Translations under genes and position numbers: made by a program
Assembly (NCBI GenBank): GCA_037127315.1
Contig: JBBBDQ010001273.1
Span: 3,442,001-3,506,000 of the forward strand
Reading direction: 5' to 3'
DNA from: Ascarosepion bandense
Lineage: Eukaryota; Mollusca; Cephalopoda; Sepiida; Sepiidae
DNA: 64,000 nucleotides
Part shown: in pieces, positions 33,095 through 44,469 of the stretch
Layout of the letters: every line of letters begins with the position of its first letter
Position numbering within the stretch: position 1 is the stretch's first letter
The notes under the pieces: generated by a model
Seen by the model: the letters and a program-made list of their open reading frames with translations, nothing else
What the model was told of the DNA's origin: nothing
The model's database searches: none

Positions 33095-34667
33095 TACTGA
33101 TCTAGGTACCTCCACTTTTCAGTATAAATTTTCGATACCTGATTTCGATACCTGATTTTAAACTGAAATTTTTAAAATAAATAAGTTATATTTTAGCTTT
33201 AAAATTAGCTTTAATTGAAAGTCAAGAAATGAAATGTAGTAATTCCAGTAAACAAAATACACTGGCGTATTTTAAAGTAAAATTATATTGATTGGAATCT
33301 AAAAATTTTCAGATTAAAAAAGAAAGTTAAAAGTACCGCCATTTTTTTTATTGATCGACACATTTTTAAACAGTAGCCACATTCCTGTTTTAAAAATCTG
33401 ACAAAAATAAAATATACGTCGCTGACACGTTATTGAAGTCGATTTTCTAAATTAAAACTTACCTTTATCTGATTTCAAACAAATGAACTTGCTTACTCTC
33501 TGAAATATTCGTAATTAGTTTTTATTAGTTACAGTAGTCCGAATATTAGTGCTTATCTCAAGTGTTGACAAACATAATCACAACCGGAAGCTGTTAACAA
33601 GGCTAAAGTAGGGAGGCCGAAAGCGACAAAAATATACGAATGTAATTTTTATGTAAGGGAAGACAACCCTTGAATCCCGTGACCTTTTAATGATAAATAT
33701 CACGTACGGCCATCCGTACAAATAAAGATACGGGCAATCAAAATGCACACAATTAAAATGTTTTAATTATTTTAAAAACTGACGGGGTCAATTATTTGTA
33801 TTAAGCTTTTAAATTTTCGATTAGTAATTGTAGTCTTCATGCATTAATTACATACCCTCGCCGGCCCAATAGAGGAAGAAATTTAACAATAATTTTGAAA
33901 CTTTTTATATATAATTTTTATATATAATCAAAAAATTTTAAAAAATGAAAATAACTCTTGTAAAAGTTAATTATCCATTGAAATCTTTTTTTTTTCAGAC
34001 TATGATATGCTTAATTTATATTGTTCATAAAAGCAATCAGAAGTTTATCCACATAAATTTGGCATAGTTATTGCATTTTTCGCAATTCAGACCTATTTTT
34101 AGAAAGACGGGGACTATTGGAGAAAAAGAAAACTGTTGTTTAGCATTCTCCAATGACTCCTGAATTTAATTATATTAGGCTTAATGCAGTCCACTGTCGA
34201 ATTTTTAAACATTTCTAAAAATTAATTGGTGGTGCGGTAAGATATGTAAAGAAAAATATTTTGACTAATATTTTATACAAAATAATTATTTCAAAGTTGA
34301 TTTTACTCAATTATAAATAAGTTCTGCAATTTTTATCAAAATCCAACCATTATTTGATTTTTGCAAGAATTTCCAAATTAATGTGTCTTTCACGGTCAAA
34401 AAAGTGCATTTTTTTTTAACTTAATAAACGTTGCGGCAATTTAGGTCTCGCACTGACGTAAGAAAAAAAAAGACTTTCTACAAAAATTTCAAACATGTTA
34501 AAAATAATTAAAAAATTTAAAAAATAATTAAAAAATTCTTTGATCTATTCTCTTAATGATAATATAAACATTTTGCCGATAAATCTTTGTTTTTATTTAG
34601 TTTGCGGCCTTTTTCCTTCATACTATGCTGTTTTTTCAGCAATTTTGAGGAGGTACCTATACTGATC
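33095..34667. mobile_element. Non-autonomous hAT-like TIR element with 8-bp target duplication (copy A)
   Basis: The element spans 33103-34659 (1557 bp). It starts TAGGTACCTCCAC and ends GAGGAGGTACCTA, giving perfect 11-bp terminal inverted repeats (TAGGTACCTCC). The identical 8-mer TACTGATC flanks it at 33095-33102 and 34660-34667. An 8-bp duplication is the hallmark of hAT elements, though P and some other superfamilies share it. The interior is very AT-rich with no open frame above about 60 codons, so it must have been moved by a transposase coded elsewhere. Complete or partial relatives lie at 2838-3487, 46850-47290, 47440-50560 and 51595-53127. Superfamily is inferred from duplication length only; the fifth base of the terminus is not the usual hAT G. 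Confidence 0.8.
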
Positions 34668-34784
34668 AGTATCTGCTGGGACACCGGGGGAGGAGGTATG
34701 CTGTTGAAAAACACAAAACAATAAATGATCCTCGGCTAGAAAAGTTATTGATGATGTGTACGAAAGCATCCAATTTTACGAAAT

Positions 34785-34915
34785 AGTCCGGAATTGTTAA
34801 TCTGGAAACTAGGTAATAATGACACCGGTAAAAATAACACAAATAGCAAAATAGGAAAAAATCTCTATCTGATAGTCGTTGATCATATAATCTGTTTTTT
34901 CTACATGTCTCCTTG
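34785..34915 (+). repeat. Dispersed repeat R32, copy b
   Basis: Parallel to 32496-32625: GTCCGGAATTGTTAATCTGG, GGTAATAATGACACCGGTAA, TACATGTCTCCTTG. A short, degenerate inverted echo (GTGCCATTTTACCG, TATTACCTGTGCCATTACT) follows at about 35073-35130. Confidence 0.6.
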
Positions 34916-36418
34916 AAAGCAAATTTTCTCGTATTTTTTTATTAGTTAATATGATTTCCATGATGAGATTGTGGTAAAATAGCCACTGCGATCAATAGTG
35001 TGTGCTTGGCGTTTCCCAAACAACTGAATTTATCTGTGCTATTATTATCGTTCACAGTTAATAAGAGAACCGATTTTTCCAATTGTGCCATTCTTAACTG
35101 TGCCATTTTACCGAAACGTTATTACCTGTGCCATTACTACTTGGATTCAATTTTTATTTTTCATCCTTTTTGCGTTAAGAAAGGGAACCTCGGATATGTT
35201 AGTCACCAGTATGTTGCACTTACCCTTTACACATACACGTCGGGGTTCAAAAAAAAAAAAAAAGAGTGAATGAAAATGAGAACGGCTGTGATGGAACGGA
35301 AAAAAAGCAACAATGAAATCAACAAAGAAGTTAATTGAACGAACAAACGATGTCGAATCTTGTGTTCACTGGAGATTTGTAGCGTTAAAAGATCAAATGT
35401 TAAATCGTGGGAATAAGCTACTGGCCGAGTTTTTCACTGCATTTCTTTTCGCTCTCTTCTCTCTTCGTCAAGCCACAAGTCTTTGAAACTCCATTCAAAA
35501 TTACAGACAGTCGATGCTTGTCTGTGCTAACGACGACTGCGGGGACAAAAAGTGACAGAAATTACCCAGAGGGCCAAACGACGTATTTTTAATGCTTCAT
35601 TATTTTCATGTATTCTCAATATTTTTTCTTTTTCTTTCGTTTGAGTCCAGGTCTTTATGCAGATTTTCATTCGTCGTCTTTTTTAGCTTAATTCATTACT
35701 TTTTACCCTTTACCATTTAGCTATACATATTCTTTTTCATGGCCAGTTACAGGAAAAAGTCACAGAAAAAGTCACAAATTGTATAGGAAAAATTAGATTT
35801 TGGCGTCTCGTAATAAAATCAACTATTTTGTAGTTTACAGGTCTGCATTGTGAGCAAGAGAAATTTATTGTAAATCAATCTAACCTTTTAAAATGTTTTC
35901 TAACAATGCTACGCTAACATATGCGATAGTTGTTTCATAGTTAGGAAGTCCTGGTATCCCATAAAATCCGATTTTGGCGAATAAAGTCTCAGTTTAAAAT
36001 TCGAATTATAGTTCCTTGAATTTTCAATTTATGTAATTTATTTTTAAGAGTGGCATTTTTTCCTGTGACCTTTTCCTGTGATTTTTTCAATGATTTGTTT
36101 CATGTGACTTTTTAACTGTGATTTTTTTATACCTGGATTCAGTTTTAACGTATCGTATTCTTCAAATTCACGTTCTTACTCACTTTACAGATGTACAAAA
36201 TTTATCTTTTAATTAATTAAATTCGCAGTTGATCTTAAAAAGTGACCTACAATCTGTTGTTAATCGGAGCAAGGAAAGGTTTGTTAATTTAAACTCTCCA
36301 AAACGAAACGCGTCTTTTTTAATCATCTAAGAGAATCCTTGTTACCTCCCACAATGGCTAATGCTAAGCTCCAGGGAAGCGACAGATTGTAACTTCTCAG
36401 ACTATTTTTTTCTGTTAG
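34916..36418. other. Unannotated stretch
   Basis: No supported gene. The 89- and 62-codon frames near 35000-35273 end in a poly-A run and have no domain. Short repeats of TCACAGAAAAAGTCACA and TTTTCCTGTGA type occur at 35755-36130. Confidence 0.35.
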
Positions 36419-36595
36419 CAAGGAGTGGAAAGAGTATATTGAATCAATTGGATCACCGTTTTGTGCTAGACAATTTTTCTTGCCAGAATCTATCTTACAA
36501 ATTTATAAATCTACCATTCGCCTCCACATTTATTGCTATCACATCAGGTCTGGTGCTTCTGCTATGTGCTAAGAGATTTTTATAAAACCCAAAGA
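36419..36595 (+). pseudogene. LINE type 2 RT fragment
   Basis: Frame 3 from about 36425 reads EWKEYIESIGSPFCARQFFL, then PESILQIYKSTIRL and CYHIRSGASAMC. This matches the region in CR1/jockey-like LINEs that reads YKSTIRP..EYC.HIW.GA in better preserved copies. It is short, with no catalytic motif. The 74-codon frame in the other phase is a shadow. Confidence 0.65.
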
Positions 36596-37699
36596 ATTTG
36601 CAATGTTATCGGTTCAGAACTGGTATCTCTGCTTGGGTCATTTTCCTACCGATGTAATATATTTTCATTGTATTTTTCCCAATGAATATTTCATGATAAT
36701 TATTTATAATGAGTTTTACTCTTTGTTACCTAAACTTTACGAATTTACTCGCAGAACTAGATTGGCAGATTATTTGACAGTTAAAATGGATAGGTTCAAC
36801 CGCAAGACCCATGTTAATGCGTTTAAGTGTTCCTGCTTAAAAAAGGTGTTCTTGAAACGCTTTCTATATGTCTTTTGTCTTTTTGGCGCCTATTCTACAG
36901 CTGTAAGCGACTTTTATAAAATCCGAACATCCCCAATTGTGTTTATTTACTGATGAATTATGTTTCTTCCCAAATTTTATACAAATCTTCGTTTTCACGA
37001 CGCAAACATCTATGAAATCGAATGAACTTTTATGCACAACATAGGATTTTATGAAAAAATGGATAAAGAACACAGTAAGAAATGTGCCCTAATCTAACAT
37101 GCTTCACCTTTATTAAAGCTTCTTTGGGGATCTGGTTAAAGACAATAGATTTATTTTTTAAGTTAATAATAAAAAATAATATACTGGAATGTTGTTTAAG
37201 GTTTGATTCTTATTGGTTAGATATAGGTTTTTATGGTTTTAAATGTTGCCTATCACTTTATTTCACAAAAATACCGTGTACCATTTTTTTTTTTCACTCA
37301 GTGGTCTTGCATGAGCCTGATCTTGCCATTCATTCTCGATTTTTAACAATGATTCACACACACGCACGCGCAGTAGTTAACTTTCCACACAAACACGTAT
37401 CTTAAGGTACTAACACATCCGACCCTTATGGGAAGCAGATGCAATTGATCAGAACAGAAATTGTACGGAGTAGAGAGTTTCGGTTTTGGTTGACATTGTT
37501 GCTCTATGCTGTGAGTTGTCTTGTCTTTTGTCCGTTTCAGGTTTGATCTCATTGAACAAGGGCTTCTCCCTTTGACCTTTACTGGCATAAGTCATTTAAA
37601 TTATGTAGTTCTCAAGACGGCCGCTCTCAATTCATCTGGCTAGCAAGCGTCTATGTCAGCGTAAGACATTACAAAACGTCTAACATCTGAAAAATACTC
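36596..37699. other. Unannotated stretch with two orphan frames
   Basis: Plus-strand frames of 116 codons (36603-36953) and 107 codons (37082-37405) are present. Neither has a recognisable domain, a convincing start context or repeat origin. Their Phe/Cys/Tyr-rich content fits AT-rich noise. They are not called as genes. Confidence 0.35.
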
Positions 37700-39440
37700 G
37701 TGAACACCGTTTTTCACCATTTTATATTTTACTTATTTCTATCTAGTTTTAGGTTTTCCTTTACTTTGCTTCCCGTTTTCTCGTTTTAAGTTTGTGCTTT
37801 TTTCTTTGTTTCTTTCTTTTGTCTTCTTTTTGTTTTCTTTCTTGATTCATTAATTTTTTTGTTTATATTCTTTTCGGTTTACTTTTTCTTCTTTGTTTTA
37901 TTCATCATCTTACGTTCTTCTTTTGTTTCTTTCATTTAATATTCTTTCTTTCTTTTTTTTCACTTTTTCTTTTTTCTTTTCTTTCTCCAGTTTTTTCTTG
38001 CTTCAATTATTTTTCTAGAATACTTTTTTATTTCTCGCTTTATTTTCTTTTCTCTTTATTTTTCTTTCTGTTTGTTTATTTTGTTATATTTTATCTTCTT
38101 TTCTGTTAACATTTCTTTCGTTCTTCTTTACTTTCTTTCTTTCTGTTTTCTTTCTTTCTTATTTTGCTGCACTTTTGTTTTTTCTTTCTTTATAATTTCT
38201 TTCTTTTTTTCGTTCTTTCTTACTCTTTTTTTGCGTTTTTCTTTCTTTCTTTCATTCTACCTATTTTGCTTTCGTTCTTTCTCCCTTCCTTTCCTTCTTT
38301 CTTTCTTGCGTTTTTCGTCCTTCCTTCCTTCCTTCCTTCCTTCCTTCCTTTTTGGCTTTTTCCTTTTTTACTTCCTTTCTTTCTTTCTTTTTGCTTTTTC
38401 CTTCCTTCCTTCCTTCCTTCCTTCCTTCCTTCCTTCCTTCCTTCCTTCCTTCCGTTTGTTTTTCTGTTTTGCTTTTTCCATTCTTTCTTTCTTTATTTCT
38501 TTCATTTTTGGAATTTTTTTCTATTCATCTCTTTACCATTTGTTTCTTCACTGTGTTTCAGCCTGAAACGTGTTTTCTTTATCTGTTTTTTGTTCAATCA
38601 TTTTTTTCTTCTTTCCTTCAACTTATTTTTCTTTTACATTTGACCTGTCTACTTTTTCTTAAATTTTTCTTAATTTTCATTATTTTTAATTTTTATTTTA
38701 TTTTATTTTATTATTTCTTCATGTTTTTAGTTATTCATCCCATTCGAAATTATTTTCTTTTTCTTCCTTCTCCTTGTTTTCATATTTCATTATTTTCTTT
38801 CTATCTTTCTTCGGTTTTCTACATTTCATCTTTTTTTCTCGGTTTCTTTAAGTAATGTTTTTCTTGAATTTTTCTTTTTCTCTCTTCTCGTATTTCGTCT
38901 CCTGTCCAGAGCTGCTGTTGCTGCTGCTTCCTTATACGTTGGTTGTTCTCTGGCTGAATTTGCTATCTTAGTCGTATATACGGCTTTTTTTAATTTTCTC
39001 TTTCCCACAAAAAAAAACAAACAAAAAAAAACAGAAAAAAAACCAGAAAACATTGTAATAGAAGTGTGAGCTTGAGTATGCATATGTGGCAGCGCGTGTG
39101 TCTGACTGTAGCGTGTGTATGTGGCTGTGTGCAAGCGAATGCGCGTGTGTCTGTGTGTGTTGTGTGTTTGGTTATAAATTCTCATCTTTACATTATATCT
39201 TGGTGAGGTCATCAACCACGCCTAGTTCAAGTCATATATCTTGTCAACAAAAACTCTTTGATATCAGAAAACTCTTTCTCTTGTCGTCGTCGGCCTTCTT
39301 TCTTTTTTTTATTTCTTTTCTGGTTTCTTTCTTCTATTTTTTATTTCTCTCTTTCTGAATATTTTCTACTTTCTCTCATTTTTTCTTCCTGCCTCCCTGT
39401 AACTTATTATTTTTTTCCTACGTTTTTTCTTTCATTTCAT
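37700..39440 (+). repeat. Long polypyrimidine tract with (TTTC)n and (TTCC)n
   Basis: The plus strand is overwhelmingly T and C for about 1.7 kb, except a non-pyrimidine island at about 38885-39290. Purer blocks include (TTCC)n at about 38312-38350 and 38399-38452. The 164-, 159- and 167-codon Phe/Ser/Leu-rich frames are readings of the tract in three phases and not genes. Confidence 0.9.
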
Positions 39441-39927
39441 TGAATATATATAAACTCTCTTTATTGCCATTTTGTTTTAATCTTTTCTCCATGACTTACG
39501 CAATGGTTATCTGCCCTTGTTCTATTTTTGTATGTTTTATTGTCTCTTCAATCTCTTGTACTTATCACACTTAATTGATACTGTTCTGCGTGCTCTGATT
39601 CATCTTTATAATTCCAGACACAGAAGCGAAAAGTTTATAAATATCAAATATTACCTGTTGTCAATGAAATAACACGAAAATTTAATATAACTTGCAAATT
39701 ACTGCAATTTTTTTGCGTGGGGAAAATAATTTGGCCAGCCTCAATTTTGAAAGTTATCAAAAACTTTTCCTATCAACAAAGGGGTTTTACAGAATTGTAG
39801 GTGTAAAATGTGTATTGGGAACAAACTGTCTGTATCCAGATAGACTACAATTGAAAATAAATGCACAAAAAAAGGATAGCCCAAGAATGCCTTTTCTAAC
39901 CGCATTTATTTAACCAATACAAATAGA
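39441..39927. other. Unannotated stretch
   Basis: No supported gene. The 73-codon frame at 39692-39913 has no domain. Confidence 0.35.
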
Positions 39928-40080
39928 ATATAAAATACGTCGACGACAGTGTGTTAATAGAAAAGAAAAAAAAACTAAAGGAAAGCTTAGACAAGGGAGC
40001 AAAAGAAAGCAAGAAGAAAGAAATAACTATTAACTGTAAGAAGATAAAATATAGTAACAAACGATAGAAAATAAGACGCA
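39928..40080 (+). pseudogene. LINE type 1 RT palm-motif fragment
   Basis: The plus-strand reading NIKYVDDSVLIEKKKKLKES, followed by LDKGAKESKKKEITINCKK, aligns by eye with the YADD region at 6851 and 32.1 kb. YVDD retains both catalytic aspartates. It is cut off by SINE1 at 40126. Confidence 0.7.
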
Positions 40081-40125
40081 GCAATACAAAGTGTTTTTTT
40101 GTTTTTGTTTTTTTATTTTTTTTAC

Positions 40126-40430
40126 AGTGGTGTTGTAGTGCCGTGGATATTGTCTCAGTACGAGAAATCGGAGAGCCGAGTTCGAATTCCAGTTGAATTC
40201 CTTGCATTCACTTGCGCTCAAATATAATTGGGAAAGGTATTAATCCGTCTCATCCCTCCAGCTATGGGTCAAATAACTGGACAGATTAGGTTCTATGGCC
40301 TTGGTTGGCAATCAGTCTACCGCAGAAAGTAATGGCAACCTACTGCGGGAAAATCTTCTGTCCACACAGTCATGTCTCTTTCGAGACATGATCGTCCAAG
40401 TGTGTATCACGTATGACACTTAACTGACTG
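40126..40430 (+). mobile_element. SINE1 (copy 10), first of a dimer
   Basis: Head GTGGTGTTGTAGTGCCGTGG, B box GAGTTCGAATTCCAG, end GACACTTAACTGACTG at 40430. A second copy starts within about 10 bp. Confidence 0.92.
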
Positions 40431-40436
40431 TAAGTT

Positions 40437-40750
40437 GTATGTGCGTTGTGGTGTGTTAGATGTGCGTTGTGGTGCAATGGATATCGGCACGGAACGAGAA
40501 ATCGGGGAGCCGAATTCGAAATCCAGTTGAATTTCTTGCATTCAATTACGCGCAAATATCCTTGGGGAAGATATTAATCCGTCTCTTCCCTCCAGTTATG
40601 GGTTAAATAATAGGATAGATTGGGTTCTATAGCATTGGCTTAAAACCAGTTTACCGCAGAAAGTAATGACAGCCTACTGCGAGATAATCTTCTTTTCGAG
40701 ACATGATCGCCCAAGCGTGCATCACGTATGGCACTTAACTCACTGACTGT
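40437..40750 (+). mobile_element. SINE1 (copy 11), second of a dimer, duplicated start
   Basis: The first ~20 bp of the head are written twice (GTATGTGCGTTGTGGTGTG then GATGTGCGTTGTGGTGCAAT). The body lacks the GCCCAGTCAGTCATGTCTC segment before TTTTCGAGACATGATCGCCC. It ends CACTTAACTCACTG. Confidence 0.9.
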
Positions 40751-40769
40751 TAACCCTATACAAGGCTCT

Positions 40770-41300
40770 CGGGTTCCTCGAATTAAACGGTTAAAGAGTA
40801 AGAGGTACAGCTTATGCATATATCCGCTTATGTTAAGATTGTAGTAATCGGGGAAGCATCCTCTTGGGAGTCGGTTCCACAAGGCAGCGGTTCGTGAGAA
40901 GAATCCGCTTGAGAAGAATTTACATCTTATCCAGGTGTTAGGAAAGGAATGTGGATGATTCGCTACAGTGTGTGTGGCATGTTTGGACTTTTGGAACTAA
41001 GGTTTGTAGTTAATCTGAAAACTCGCCCTAGAAATAGCAATAGAGTAGCAAGGGGTTTGCGACATCTCATCTGTTAGAAAAGGTGTTGCAACGGGGAAAA
41101 TAATTCGTCGCATATCGAGAGTGGAGAGTGAAGACAGTAGTTCTCCATTTTCCGCCTGGTCTGGCTCTTTTGTAGGTAGTGAATAGCATGAGGAATCAGA
41201 GAACCGATCATTTCTACAGCATTTTTTAGCGATGGATCGTACGTGTGAGTTTCATTTGAGGTCTGACTTGAGTTTAAGTCCCAATAAGCGTTCAAGGGAC
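40770..41300 (-). pseudogene. LINE type 2 C-terminal and RT-thumb region
   Basis: On the minus strand, residues FFSRTAALWNRLPRGCFPDY at about 40840-40910 form the conserved C-terminal RTxxLWNxLP motif of CR1/jockey-like LINEs, followed by YNLNISGYMHKLYLLLFNR. Upstream (41060-41300) the text parallels 61960-62110, a region preceding the IRPxMxYCCHIWAGA thumb segment. The intervening ~150 bp are altered. No RT catalytic motif is visible. The fragment follows the SINE dimer on the opposite strand. Confidence 0.7.
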
Positions 41301-42040
41301 GGAGCCTCCCCTAAGGGAACAGTAGTTCATCAACTTCTGGGTCTGAGCGGTAATGGTGGAAGGTTACTAGTTTGGTCTTTCGATGAGAGTAACCAGTTTT
41401 TACCGACTGAACTGCTATGGTTAAATCAGATGAGAGATCAGATTCCAAGCTTTGGTCACCGAGGGTTTTGGTTATGTGTATCGCTATGATAATAGTAATA
41501 ATAATATTAAGCGTTTCCTTATAAGGAAACAGTCAACGTTCATTAACCGAGCAGTCAGCACTACTTTTCGTTTAAAATTTATGAAATCTTTTTCAAGAAA
41601 ATAGGTTTCGGAAGTTTGCTAATATTTATTGTTCTTTCCAATACTGATGGCGACTTCCTTTTTTTATCTTTTGTTTAATTTAATGTGGAACTTCAAAATC
41701 TTGATTATGTTATTATTTTCGTTTTCAATTTACATGTGCTATTCATTTTAGTTGTTACTACTGTTGAAAGTTCTTAGATGATAAGATTTCTGTTATTTGT
41801 TCCAATTCTTTGTTTGCAATTCTGTAGCACCAGTCCACAATTTTCAATGGTCTTCTTGAAGACATACATGCTTCATTTACTCGAGACAGTTTTTAATCAT
41901 TGATCCGAGATAAGGGTTGTATATAGTAGACGTTTCGGAATGGCATCCATATGAAAGTTTCGATATGAAGTTGTTATTTAAAAACATGACTAGAATTTTT
42001 AGGATACTCTATACTTTTTAATCCTTTCACCATTAACAAG
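41301..42040. other. Unannotated stretch
   Basis: The 85-codon plus frame at 41232-41489 spans the edge of the LINE and has no domain. An ATAATAGTAATAATAATA run lies near 41486-41505. Confidence 0.35.
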
Positions 42041-42320
42041 GCGGGACCGCCACTATTGCTCAGGGGGGTATAGTGAGAGAAAAGACTGGGTATTGAGGAA
42101 AGGATAAAAGAGGAACAGGATTTAAGAAGACAGAAAATAGCAAAGGACATTGCATTGAAATGTTTGGAGATTGTAGCTATCAGGGAAACAAGTGAACAGA
42201 AGGAAGTTCCATAGGCGGGAAGTGCGAGAAAATAAATTTTTGGTGTAGAAATGGCAGTTGCGTTTAACTATTTCAACGCAAAAATGGTGGGACTTAGATG
42301 CCAATCTAGTAGCACGTTTA
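42041..42320 (-). pseudogene. LINE type 2 C-terminus with 3' UTR end
   Basis: The minus frame 42122-42304 reads FCVEIVKRNCHFYTKNLFSR, then TSRLWNFLLFTCFPDSYNLQ and TFQCNV. This is the C-terminal motif with LWN retained and NSLP altered. Downstream on the minus strand the 3' UTR (42040-42090) reads ACCCCCCTGAGCAATAGTGG and CGGTCCCGCCTTG. It closely parallels the end of the VNTR retroposon at 61480-61520. Confidence 0.75.
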
Positions 42321-42778
42321 AATTGATATGGTCGGGGTACCAGGATAAACCTTTGTTGTTTTCAGCAAAACGATCCAAACGTCGTCTATTCTTTGTTCTA
42401 AAGTTAAAATGTCCTACTTCCCATTTGCAAACAATGTTTAGAGTTGAAGCGGGAAAGAGGTGGGGACGAAAGCAAACAGTACAAACAAAGAAAAGTAAAG
42501 AGTGATAACGTGACATATTCATTTTCCTAAATAAAGATTAATTTTAATGAAAATATTTAAATCCCATCGAGTTACAAGGGGTTACTGAGAATGATTAAGA
42601 CGGAAAATGATTGTGTAGAAAGGAAAATAAAAATAAGAATAAAAAAGGATTTTACAATAAAAAATAGATGGCGATTCATATTACATTTAGATTTTTAAAA
42701 CCAAGGTTTACTGCTAAGCAAGAATTCGTAAAATACTTTTACCAACGAGAAATATTAAAAAGGAATTGTTAACATAGA
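42321..42778. other. Unannotated stretch
   Basis: The 84-codon frames on both strands (42251-42522) have no domain. The minus one may include decayed LINE sequence. Confidence 0.3.
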
Positions 42779-43260
42779 GCTTACGGTTACATTTAGCCAT
42801 TTCTTCATTAAAATGATGAAATTTATCTACTAGTCTAGTACTTCGATAAATTCTTAAAGTCAAGTAAACATAGAAGCATATTCATCAGATCAATTGCCTT
42901 GAAAATATTTGTAGAAAAGGTTGCGTAAATCTACATTGTTTCAGCGTAAAATTAGTGAAACTGAGATGTCAAGTCATAACCAGTCATATTGCAGAGTCTG
43001 ATTTAGTGTTTGGCAAGAGACTATAGATACGGGAAAGAAGCACCAGGCAATATAGTCATTGTCTGGAGGAATGGGAAAATTATAAATGTGTAAAATAGAT
43101 TCTGACAAGAAAAATTGTCTAGCACGATAGTCTAGTGAATCAACTTTTTATAGCAATAGATTCAATATACTTTTTCCACTTCATCCTTTCGTCAGCGGAA
43201 AAGGTTAGCCGAAGAAAGTGCAAAGTGTCACTCACTTGGAGGTTAGCATCAGCCATGATG
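42779..43260 (-). pseudogene. LINE type 2 RT-region fragment, degraded
   Basis: On the minus strand the reading includes VLDNFSCQNLFYTF (about 43080-43120), which parallels 36.45 kb (RFVLDNFSCQNLSYKF). It also includes YDLTSQFH and LFRLRKDEVEKVY-like pieces. Many frameshifts are present. The order agrees with the copy at 56.2-56.7 kb. Confidence 0.55.
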
Positions 43261-44271
43261 ATGAAAGGCAAAAGGTGATGAAAGGCAAAAGGTTTCTTTC
43301 AGACCAATAAAAGAGAACAGTTTTCTTTTGGGGGCGTTAAATTTCACACGCCATTCCTTACCCTAGTGAATAGATTTTAGATCATTCTTGAGATCATCTT
43401 CCAATTTGTTCTTATCGAACCGATCTAATCTACTCTCAAGACAACAGCAAATAGTTCGTTTCACCAGCACTGGTAGTCAGTCAAGAACTCAAAAGTTAAA
43501 AAAGATGCAATGATTTCGATTATTTATGGTTTCTAGCACAAATCTACGTCTTCGTCTTTTTCTATTTATTTATTTTTTTTTGTTTCTTTGTAAAATGCCG
43601 GCAGCTAATGCGAATGCCGAAGCTGAAAGCATGATTATTACAAAGTTGTACAATTTTCGCCATGAAGATGACGAGGTTGTTACTCTCACGTATCTTATGC
43701 AAATTGATTACTAATGTTGAACATCCGGCAACTTTCCCAAAATTTTGATTTGTGTATACGCGAGAGAACGGACCTATCCAAATGCATGCGTGCGCACGCA
43801 AGCCTACACCCCCTGCATACACATCTCTCATTCACGCACACATCTGCGCTGTCAAACATGCAAATTCAGTCAGTCAACCCTATCTGCCTGACGCACACAC
43901 ACTTTTTCTTTCACACGCACACATAAATATTGTTTAAAATTTTCTATATTTTTGTAGGAACAATTGTCAACATCGTAGTTAGGATGTGTAAAGATGTTGA
44001 TCAGTGAAGAATGAGCATTGCATGATGACTTTCAGTTTTCAAAGATAAAAAAATACAGGCTTATATTAGATTCATTGTCAAACTTGGCATTGTCATCAAA
44101 TACATATGCATATGTGCGTGTCTATATATATATATATGATTAATAAAAATACAAAATTTGACACTTATCTATTTAAAATTGATATACAGAAACCCGACTC
44201 CAGAGTTTCGTTGACGAACCTTTTTTAATCGTCTGGTCCATTTGTCAGAAGTTTTCAGAAATATATTTGTT

Positions 44272-44272
<1 letters not shown>
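43261..44272. other. Unannotated stretch
   Basis: No supported gene. A CA/GCAC-rich patch at 43780-43925 gives His/Thr-rich frames of 61-70 codons, taken as low complexity. Confidence 0.35.
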
Positions 44273-44273
<1 letters not shown>

Positions 44274-44325
<52 letters not shown>

Positions 44326-44347
44326 TGTACAGAATAGTCTAAAAATG

Positions 44348-44389
<42 letters not shown>

Positions 44390-44390
44390 T
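44274..44390 (+). repeat. Microsatellites (TG)n and (TA)n
   Basis: TG run at about 44274-44323 and TA run at about 44350-44388, separated by 25 bp. Confidence 0.95.
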
Positions 44391-44469
44391 TGAATTTTGG
44401 CTTAACATTATTATTTTTAATACTCATATTTGACTGGAAAGTCTGTTTATATAGTTAAACAGTGCATTA

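Noticed and set aside
36603..36953. 116-codon plus frame as a possible small gene
   Set aside because: No recognisable domain, signal or repeat homology. Composition is that of AT-rich noise and no promoter or splice context is visible.
38072..38855. Three overlapping plus-strand frames of 159-167 codons
   Set aside because: They are Phe/Ser/Leu/Pro readings of one T/C tract in three phases, with no domain. Open frames are expected because stop codons all need A.
40030..40221. Frames with ECKEFNWNSNS...RFLVL text recurring at several sites
   Set aside because: This peptide is the minus-strand reading of the SINE1 head (B-box region), not a protein family.
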